64,000 bases of DNA. Origin: Channallabes apus. Its lineage: Eukaryota; Chordata; Actinopteri; Siluriformes; Clariidae. Below the pieces are notes generated by a model. The model had not been told where the DNA came from and did no database searches. It was given only the letters and a program-made list of their open reading frames with translations. Below are positions 55,691-64,000 of this stretch, piece after piece. Position numbers and translations under genes: made by a program. The DNA lies in assembly GCA_030522415.1 (NCBI GenBank), contig CM060107.1, forward strand, positions 26,224,571 through 26,288,570, given 5' to 3'. Numbering within the stretch: the stretch's first letter is position 1; each line of letters begins with the position of its first letter.

Positions 55691-57260
55691 TTGCCATTTA
55701 TGTTTAGCATTTAAAACTTGACTGGAGAGAACTGTGTTGAAGTGAACGTAGACATGATGTCGTAGCTCTGGTGAAGGAAAGACCTGAATTCATCCTGGTC
55801 AGGTTCACAGTAGATCCAAAGTCTTTGCTGTGAGCACTGAGATTGAGGTACACAGTGCATGATACACATAAACGCATATTTACTACATCTTAAGGACCCA
55901 GTCCAAGTACTGGCTTGTTTATGTAAGGTGGAATGGAACTGGGGGATCCTGGGTGCACTACTATCTGTGATAGATCAGCATGTCTAGTGTGTTGACCTGA
56001 ACAGACCATTAGAAATGGCAACAAGATGTAACAAATTTTGTTCATGATAATGCATGTAATGCATATTTTGCCAATTTTAAGTGTTTATAACCCTTTGATT
56101 TGCTACAGATGTAATAAATGTCTGCATGTTGAGGATGATAACTGATAACTTTTGACAGAGACTAATTGGGGAGATTCTTGTATATTTGAAAATCCTAGTT
56201 GACACTTTTGAATTCAATTCGAGTCAATGAGCTCAATTAGAAAAGGTGCCGTCTTCAAGTGCTTGGTGCTGCCTGGTTTACTCCAGTGTGGAAAACAGCT
56301 ATGCTTTCAGAGCTCTGATCAAAGACTATATACATGAAGGCAAGGAGATGAACCTGTTCAAATTTTCCATCAAGGCCTCTCTGTGTTTTTTTTTTCTATT
56401 CATGATTAATTGCTGATTTTTTCTGATCATGAAGCCATTCGCCATTTTGACTGACACTTTAAAGGAAAGTGAAAGCGAAGCAATATCAAAGAAATGAAAG
56501 AAAGCAGTGACGTGAATCAGCCATTTATCTCGGTGTTCCCAGAATCTTGCTTTCACAGGAAACATTCTCCTGTGGAGTGTTAATGTGCAGTCAGAGGCAC
56601 TGATCTTCACTAAGCACCCATCGCGTTTAGTACAGCCGTCAGTCGAGCGGAACTGAAGCGCGCTGTATCTGTTTTGCCTCCTCTTGCCGCCGCTGACTGT
56701 GACTCAGTTCTTCTCACTGTTTGTAGTAAAAGAGACATCTTTCACATGTGGAACACTTAGAGCATATGTGTGTGTGCGTGTGTGTGTGTGATAATGGTGA
56801 ATGAGTGACAGTAACTCCAGGAGGAGTGTGGCCAGTGTTAATGTGCAGGCCTGGAAATGATAGGCGTGCTGTCGCGTCTCCTGCAGCAAACTCCCCACTC
56901 GGCCTAGCTGCATAAACATCTAGTGGCAGCAGCACACAGAGGCGTGTGCATTCATATCCAGCTGCTTTTTAATATCACAGTCATCAAACAGCCACAACGG
57001 AGCAGCGAGAGTGGCTGTCATTTTAGTCCCCGATGAAACACACAGATCTGTTTATTGTTTAGCCGATTCCATGAGGTACTGTATGGATGAAGGGAAATGA
57101 CCTTGTCTATGATTATTGTTTATGATAATTAATGTTTAATTGTTGGCCTTTGATGTATAGTTCCACTTGTGTGTTGGACATAGACATGCCCAAATTATTT
57201 AGAGTCTAGTTAATTACCAAAGTAGGATGTAAATGATTATATGTCTTATATATGGAATAC

Positions 57261-57818
57261 TCACTGGCCATTCATGCGGCAGCAGCACAAGGCAGAAAAT
57301 CGTTCAGGTACAAGGCCAGAGCTTCGCTTAGCATTAACATCAAACTAAAGACTCAGCGAAAGTGGGCAGCTGAAGATTGGGAAAATGTCACCTTGTCTTT
57401 TCTTTAGCTGTCCAGTTTGTGTGAATCTGTGCCTACTGTAGTTACAGATTCCTGTTCTTGGATGACAGTGCGGTCCTCATAGTCCAACAATATTCTGTGT
57501 TCTCAGATGCTTTTCTGTTATAAAGACTGGGTTTTTATTTGCTGCATATCTCCTGTCAGCTGGCACTAGTCTGGCCATTCTCCCCTGACTTTATTTCTGT
57601 ACCTCTCTTTGGAAACTCTAGCGACTGTTATGTGTGAAAATCCCAGGAGATCAGCGTTTTTTTTTTTTTATTGCTCACGCCCACCAGTTTGGCCAAAAAC
57701 CCATGCCAAGGTCAAAGTCACTGAAATCACATATTGTATTTCCCCCCATTCTGATGTTTGATGTAAACATTAACTGAAGCTCTTTCCTCATATCTACATG
57801 ATTTTATCCATTAAAGTA
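57261..57818. mobile_element. Rearranged Tc1-like remnant, two pieces head to head
   Basis: From 57261 to about 57400 the sequence follows the start of a common fish Tc1 family on the plus strand (CATTCATGCGGCAGCAGCAC, then GCAGCTGAAGATTGGGAAAA). From about 57411 to 57818 it follows the same family on the minus strand, running backwards from CCAGTTTGTGTG through GGCCATTCTCCCCTGA, AAAATCCCAGGAGATCAGC and CATTCTGATGTTTGATG. An inversion, or a second insertion into the first, explains this. There is no usable transposase. Confidence 0.7.
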
Positions 57819-58894
57819 ACCGGTGCATGTTTAACGTGAGTATTCACATGCCTCAGTGACAACATTCTACACAAAACCGCCTAACAGGCAAAGCAGAATA
57901 ATAAAGTGACTTAAATAGAAAAACTCTAACAAAAAGCTCAGCCCTACTCAGTGCCCCTTACTGTGAGCGAGCTCTCATCCTCACTAATGAAGCAAACCAT
58001 GGAGTGTGTCAATAGAGCAATTCATTAGAGCAATCCCTTGAGATTCATTGACTGGACGGAGTGTGAGCTGGCTACTTTTTGTGCGTTTGTGTTTGTGTGA
58101 GACTGTTCTAGAGCATGCATATGTAGGAGGGTTTCTTTTCTTTTCTTTTTTTTCTTCTGAAAAGCCTATCTCAGAATTGACCCCCATATGTTGTGTGTTA
58201 GGGAAACCACGCAGCTCTGTTGTGTTTGTAATTCTCTAAAACACATATGGCTCAGGTCACTATTACCGCACACCTCCTCTGTACACACAACAGAGTTTCC
58301 ATATGGTGCGTGGAAATGGATACTCCATGGTCTGCCTCCATCACCTAGTGCTCTCCTGCATCCTGTGCTGAGCGACAGACAGACAGACAGACAAGGGAAC
58401 AAATAAAAAAAAAAAAAGATGAAGGGATTCTTATGTGGAGTTTGTTTTAACACAACAGCTTGTGAAATATAATTGACTTTCTCACCTTTTAGTTCTCTCA
58501 GATTCTATCCGTCTCCTTGCTTCTCCCTGTCTTTTTATTCATTTAAAAGTATTGATAACTATCAATGTCTTAGAGCACACTGACCAAACTAATTCAGCAT
58601 TCAATGCACTTCTTAAAAGTTCTCATCACTGCCTACTTTTTCAATGGCTTTCTCTTTTGATTGGCTGGATATCGGATACCGCTGAAAATGAGGACAAACA
58701 ATCCAAACATATCATTTTAGTCACTGCCAAAAACCCTGGGTAGATGCTATATTCTGCATCAGACACATAGATTTTGTACATCTTTGCCAAGTCCATACCA
58801 TGAAAATGAGCACATCACAATAGGGAATCCCAGTGATATGAAGTGCAAAAATGTATCAAATATACCAATATCTCTCTCTGTAATATCAGACAGG
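57819..58894. other. Gene-free sequence
   Basis: No gene or recognisable element. A CAGA repeat of four units lies near 58375-58392 and an A-run at 58408-58420. Confidence 0.4.
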
Positions 58895-59300
58895 AGTGCA
58901 ACTAAACACAGCTAATTATCAGTCTGGCATTAATCAAGAGAAGATAACAGGAGGTCTCTCACAGTCTCTGGATATAAATTGAGTGCCGCTGTGGCACTGA
59001 TTCTCAATCACAGTGATGGGTGCACTGCTGCCAGGCCTTTACCCGGGCACCACCAAAACCAATGAGCCGTGCCCAGCCAAGCTGGCACTCCCGGGCCCTG
59101 TCTGCACTCCTGACTAAATGTCCAGATTGGTGACTGTTTACTGAATGATGGCTGTTATTTACAGTTTGCTTGGGCAAATTAGCATCGTTCACAGTTTATT
59201 TGTCAATTAAAGAGATGACGGAGATGACATTCACAATGTTTCATTTTTATTGTAAACATTTCTCCTTTTCATTAGGCAAATGATGGCTGATATAATGCAA
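58895..59300. promoter_or_regulatory. Candidate developmental enhancer block
   Basis: About 400 bp of repeat-free sequence with CAGCTAATTATCAG, GCATTAATCAAG, GTCAATTAAAG and TCATTAGGC around a GC-rich centre with CCCGGGC. This is the longest such block in the window. Confidence 0.4.
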
Positions 59301-59478
59301 GCATTTCTCTTTTAAAGGTTAAGCATCCCTGTTACTGTTATAAAATATATAGACAATAGAAGTAAACTCCAGTGAGTTTTAGCATCGTGAGAAACAATTC
59401 AGTGGGTGTGATTGAAGAAAGCTAAGCCCAAAACCTAATGTGGTGGGAGATGTGTGTGTGGTGGTGAAGAAACTGAAT

Positions 59479-59680
59479 ATAGTTTAACATGGTTATGAGC
59501 TGACTGCTTGCTGTGCCTTAAGCGGTATAGTTTAACACAGTTATAGGATTACTGCTGTGCTTCTAGAAACATAAGCCTCTTTTAGCGCCGGCGAGCTTAA
59601 GACCTCCTATAACTGTATTAAAGTATGTACAATTTCTCTAGACACAGCAGTAATCATATAACTGTGTTAGACAGTTTGCA
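59479..59680. repeat. Compound direct and inverted repeat, about 45-bp unit
   Basis: A unit beginning ATAGTTTAACACAGTTATAG occurs at 59479-59519 (diverged) and 59526-59568 on the plus strand. It occurs inverted at 59634-59675 (GACACAGCAGTAATCATATA, ACTGTGTTAGAC), with a partial inverted copy at 59604-59622. The second and last copies form a stem of about 40 bp with a 65-base loop. The family is unknown to me. Confidence 0.75.
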
Positions 59681-60130
59681 GTTTCTCAAGATACAGCGAC
59701 GGCTGAATGTCAATTTCGAAGCGAACACGAGAGAAGCTGTGCAGGCAGTAACATGCCGATTCCAATTCAGACTCAGACCGAATTGTCCTGTGTTTTGGTC
59801 CTGTGCTTTTGTTCTGAATGTGATTTGATATTATTCCGTCCTTCGGGAGGATTGGTGAGGATCACCAGTAGTAACTTTTTATGTCAGTCATTTTGCCTTT
59901 TTGCGCTGGGAGGTGAAGTGAGGACGTAACATCGCCCGAAAGGCACGTTTGGTCAGAGCTCTATACCTTCACAAAGATAGTTTGCAGTTTCTGACCTTAC
60001 ACCGCGAGGTAAACATAGGACTGATTGAACACTTGAGGAAACTCTGGGGCGTCTGCGGCTCGTAGTCCTGATCATACGCGCAAGAAGACGGCGAAGGGGG
60101 ATGGACTGTCCATTATAAGACCATCAACAG
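59681..60130. other. CpG-bearing block attached to the inverted repeat
   Basis: Unlike its surroundings this block has many CpGs (GAAGCGAACACGAGAGAAGC, CATACGCGCAAGAAGACGGC). It repeats the phrase CAGTTTGCAGTTTCT of the repeat region at about 59982-59995 (as TAGTTTGCAGTTTCT). It may be the body of an unclassified mobile element of which the repeats are one end. No protein is visible. Confidence 0.35.
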
Positions 60131-60484
60131 TGCAGATCTGATAATCAATTTAAATAGTCATGTGTAATACGTTTTCAATTTCACTGCACAGGTAGCAACT
60201 GTAATGCAGTTTATCAATCTAACTTCAAGCTCCACAGATTAGACAAAGAGACCAGCCTCTTTAGACAGACTATTGTGAATTTGTTTATAAAAGAAATCCC
60301 AATCTGTTGTCACTCATTTAAAAAGGAATAACAGGATGCTGACACTCTACATGAAAATGAGAAACCAGTGACCTTTACCGCTAACGCTCGTGCTTGCCCT
60401 CATTCTTTCTTTCCTTCTTTCTTTCTTTCTCTCTTTTGGTGTCTGCCTTCCTTTCAAATGCACAATCCCCCTTTCCCTATTCAG

Positions 60485-60770
60485 CGTTATCTCAAATAAT
60501 TAGCCCTCCATTTCAGCCCTGTCCCTAGAGGCCTTATGCCACTTAAAAGGGCTCTTGGTGCGGTTGAATCTGGAGGGAGTTCAGATCAGCGTGCAGTCGC
60601 CCAATATTCAGCCCCCTAATTAACCACCCCGGTATTAGAGCTGCGCCCAGATCAGCCTGAGTCCATATGGCTGGAACACGGCCACTGTGATAATCACCGG
60701 CGGTCACAGAGAGAGACAGAGAGCAAGAGAGAGAGAGAGAGAGAGGGAGAGGAATGGAGACAAGTCTCTC
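60485..60770. promoter_or_regulatory. Candidate developmental enhancer block
   Basis: Repeat-free and GC-balanced, with AAATAATTAGCCC, CCCCCTAATTAACCACC, GCCCAATATTC and TGATAATCACC. The contrast with flanking low-complexity DNA is sharp. A (GA)n at 60710-60745 closes the right side. Confidence 0.42.
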
Positions 60771-61380
60771 ACCTAGCACAAAGCCAGAGTATATTATTTT
60801 TAATGACTCCCCAATGGTACAGATGACGGTACATTTGTTATTTTAAAGCAGAAGCTTTTCTACTCCACATGCCCTTGACCTCTCTTTAACATGTACTTGC
60901 CCTCTGCTGCTACAGAAAAATCACTACTGGGAGAAGGGAAAGAAGTTCAGGGCAGAAAGGGAAGTGGAGCACAGTGACACTTTCATTTTATGCCTTTACA
61001 CAACTGCTGAAAGATTATATATGTTCCTTAAGTTGATTTAATCCAAAGTGGATTTAAGTTGGAATGCGGCTATTATTACTGCTATTCATGCACACCCACA
61101 CCAATAATCACTCTGTCAACATCCCATCAACACAAGGAGGATTTAGAAACATATTTTCTTGCTGTCTCCAAGAATTGGATCCACAAAATGAAACAAATGT
61201 TCTCAGCAATTCATGTCCCTGCAACTGCAGTAGAAATCATTATTCATGATTATAGTATTTTTTTTTATGTTTCTGTAGAAGAAAAAAAAAACAGATTGAG
61301 TTTAAACCCCCTGTGTTGGTGGCAGCTGTATGGTAGAAGAGCATTAAGAGCTAATTCATGATCTTTAATGATCTACGTAA

Positions 61381-61385
61381 TGGTG

Positions 61386-61437
<52 letters not shown>
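61381..61437. repeat. (TG)n microsatellite
   Basis: About 27 TG units with one TTTG interruption. Confidence 0.95.
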
Positions 61438-61438
<1 letters not shown>

Positions 61439-63071
61439 ATACGAACACACCATAAAATAATATGGATGCCTATAATGCACCGGGAATTAAATAACAGCTG
61501 TCCTAGCGTAAACATGATATGCAAAGCTAATAGGCTCTGGCTTCAGTTTAGGAAAATGACAAATACCGGCATTATGCTTTCTTCTTAATTCCCATGTCAT
61601 CTAAGAAAACTGCAGCAAATGTTTTTTTCCCTCTCAATAGCTCACCACATAAGGTTTACATACTTGTTCAACTGTCAAAAAAAAAAAAAAGGCTACGACA
61701 AAATTAGCATCATTTCTTATTTCTCATTACTATTAGTTTCTAAAGTAAACAAGTACCATGGTAAAATGGCTATTTATTATTGCAGTGGATGTATGAATGT
61801 TTTCCACAAATCTGACACTCAGATGCCATCCACGGGAGTCTGGTGTGTCAATTTGTAAATTTCCTCCTAAATATTCCTCCTCTGTCATGTCATATGCTGC
61901 ATATGATTGCAGCCCTGGCTTATGGTAACCAAAATTAATTGACATCTGTGCTTCTCATTTCAGGTATAAAGTGGGCAAGAGAGAGTTGAAGTCAGCACTA
62001 CGCCCTGTTATCATCACTGATGTCTCGCTCTGGCAATCAGAGAAGCCTCCATACAGAACTGGAGCCTGATCCCTGGAGCTGTCAGTTGCATTTCTGTTTC
62101 ATTCAAACACTCACAGGCTGTGTGGGAGTGATATTTATTGTAGTATTTGTTTGTCATCTGTGCATGTGTATGCAGACCGTTCCTAAGGCTGTGGAATTCA
62201 TTGTATACAACATTGTGCTCGTTTTATGTGGAAAAGTAAATAATAAATTCCTTTGGATTGATTAAGTGATGATGAACTCTCAGTCTTGTTTAGTCACTTA
62301 AGCACACTGAGCACTCACACACACCCTCACACACTGGCGTAAGAAACGAATGTGTGGTGATCTGTGAAAACTCATTTTTATGTTTTATTATGTGTAGTCC
62401 AGGGCACTGCTAGAGATACTGAGCCCATGGAAAACACAATATACCGGTCCCCAATCTGGATGAAGCTGAAAGCTTTCAATTACGTGCCCTCAGAATTGTT
62501 CGTACTTACATATCCACCAAACCTTTACTGCTATTACTTTATGTAGTTCTGGAAACGTCAGCCATTCATGAACTGAAATGATTTTATATATTGAAACCAC
62601 AATTTCATATTGAGTATGTGAAACAAAATGCCTAGCACAAATTGTTTCTGAGGTTAACTACATGAGGAAATCACTTTTAGCTTTGATTTTTTTTCTCTCT
62701 GTGATAAACCTTACAACAGAGTGTTTCCCGTAGAAGAATCCTCTATGCAGCTAAGAACCCTTGACTATGCAACAAAAACTTGACCTACATTTTTTTTAAT
62801 ATGCTGAACTGAACACCTGTATAAGAAATTAGTAAATTACAGTTATTTAAGCAAAACATAAGATCTGTAAATTACATAAATTCATTAATTACTGTAACAG
62901 TGTTCCTGTCTGCTCCTTCTATTCCCACTACTTCGACCAAGTTTGAACAAGAGTTGAAGTATTTCTCACTAGACGTTCAGGTATCACAGGCAATGTCCAG
63001 CATGGCACTGGCTTTCAGAGTAGATACAATGTTGGTCTTTTCTATGCTGTTTCTGAGAACTGAAAAAATAA

Positions 63072-63075
<4 letters not shown>
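61438..63075. other. Gene-free sequence
   Basis: No gene is supported. A TTTCAG acceptor-like site at 61958-61963 opens a 34-codon frame, discussed under rejected items. The rest is AT-rich. Confidence 0.35.

Positions 63076-63111
<36 letters not shown>
63076..63111. repeat. (AAT)n microsatellite
   Basis: Twelve uninterrupted AAT units. Confidence 0.95.
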
Positions 63112-63113
<2 letters not shown>

Positions 63114-63814
63114 CCTACATTTTATTAAAACCTACAATTAATTTCAATCCTTGTGTACTTTAAAATGATCAAATTTAAAGACTAGGCTTTTTTGTTCTAA
63201 AGCTTGGCTTTAGACTTGACAGTGTGTTATTAGTAGTGTCCATCATTAATTGTTAGAAAGTAATTTCTGCCAGGGTGTGACATTCCCAGTGCTGTCCACA
63301 AAACACACACACTGGTGACAGTCTAATTTAGGTAATGTGGAGTCAAGATGTGGTCTAAACCTAGGTCACTGTTGGTGGTTCAACAAGAGGACAATAAATT
63401 AAATATAATAAATGGCTTATTACGTATTAAACTGTTTTCCATGCAATATATTAGACTTACACGAGAGAGATGTATAAAGATTATTACATGCAAGGGCAGC
63501 CTTATGTGAAATGTAAAAATCTGATTGGATAGAAATTCATATTCTATTAAGAAGAAGAATTTTTAATAACAGCCATTCAGACAGTTCTGCCTGCAGGGTG
63601 AATCACGGGTTTACATCTTTGTACGTTTGTTCTAATATATTATAAGTTCTATAATAAAATGTGCTTACAGTATGTACAGACTTATGTAAATGCTAGTGAT
63701 CTTGTTATTTTTATGGACGGTTATTTAGCATTTACAGTATGTAAGGAGAATCCAGTGTCAGTGTTTTACAGTAGTCAAGGGAAAGTTGTACCTTTCTGTT
63801 TATTTATTTATTTA

Positions 63815-64000
63815 TTAGTGATTAGCATTGTCGCCTTGCACCTCCAGGGTCCAGGTTCGATTCCCACCTCAGGTGTCCGGTTTCCTAACACAGTCCGAGG
63901 ACATGCAGATTAGGCTAATTGGCATTCACAAATTGCATGTGATTGAGTGTGTGTGTGTGCCCTGCGATGGATTGGCACCCCATTTAGGGTCCCCACAACC
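63815..64000 (+). mobile_element. tRNA-derived SINE cut by the window end
   Basis: The A-box region TTAGTGATTAGCATTG is followed by a perfect B box GGTTCGATTCC (63854-63864). The body ACATGCAGATTAGGCTAATT and tail CCCTGCGATGGATTGGCACC match the family at 42409-42690. A segment of about 45 bases between the B box and the body is missing compared with that copy. Confidence 0.85.

Larger units (their letters stand above)
52627..57260. other. Non-coding stretch right of the ankyrin exon
   Basis: If the ankyrin exon belongs to a live gene, this is its intron. It holds microsatellites ((CT)n at 54230-54263, TG arrays at 53512-53555 and 53670-53700) and two candidate regulatory blocks (53830-54030, 55520-55690). 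I searched for a following ankyrin segment and found none. Confidence 0.35.

Noticed and set aside
61964..62068. Possible next exon after TTTCAG, reading YKVGKRELKSALRP and ending in TGA
   Set aside because: The phase would join the ankyrin exon's final TA with G and make a stop codon, and the residues do not resemble the next part of an ankyrin repeat. The open stretch is only 34 codons.

Overview
This is a stretch of teleost fish nuclear genome. The evidence is AT-rich DNA with many long dinucleotide microsatellites, several fish-type Tc1/mariner families, hAT debris, tRNA-derived SINEs, and one clear vertebrate developmental gene with introns. The SINE and Tc1 families suggest an otophysan fish, perhaps a catfish, but that is a guess.

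The one confident protein gene is an Iroquois homeobox gene of the irx5 type on the minus strand (14793-16950). It has three exons with canonical splice junctions that join in frame to a 422-residue protein containing a TALE homeodomain and the Iro box. It looks more divergent than a typical irx5a, so irx5b is plausible. A TATA box lies about 250 bp upstream of its start codon. Divergent from it, on the plus strand, is a chain of well-formed splice sites (17.7-18.7 kb). These could mark a non-coding transcript in the position that CRNDE occupies next to mammalian IRX5.

From 18.7 kb to the right end the window is a gene desert with mobile-element debris and several compact, more GC-balanced blocks that look like developmental enhancers. 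At 52547-52626 (+) there is an 80-nt exon-like segment encoding part of an ankyrin repeat of the SOWAH type. Published work describes an ancient Irx-Sowah regulatory block in which Sowah introns carry Irx enhancers, so this short exon may be the key to reading the desert. No partner exons were found.

Mobile DNA: at the left end, a rotted Tc1 copy (3.3-3.9 kb) and a Tc1 element with intact ends but a broken transposase (4252-5628). Two copies of an unclassified element (8019-9597 and 32568-34571) share CCAAT boxes, a splice donor, a splice acceptor and a poly(A) signal in the same order, as if they carried a small transcription unit. The second copy is the centre of a nest: a Tc1 element (32282-35750) was split by it and by a hAT-like element, and it was itself split by a SINE with a 7-bp target duplication. 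Another Tc1 pseudogene (24.1-24.9 kb) was hit by a 5'-truncated retroelement with a 13-bp target duplication. A scrambled head-to-head Tc1 remnant lies at 57.3-57.8 kb. An unidentified coding-like remnant sits at 863-1186 (-).

No rRNA, tRNA gene, CRISPR array or prokaryotic feature was seen. Enhancer calls rest on composition and motif density only; no alignment was possible.
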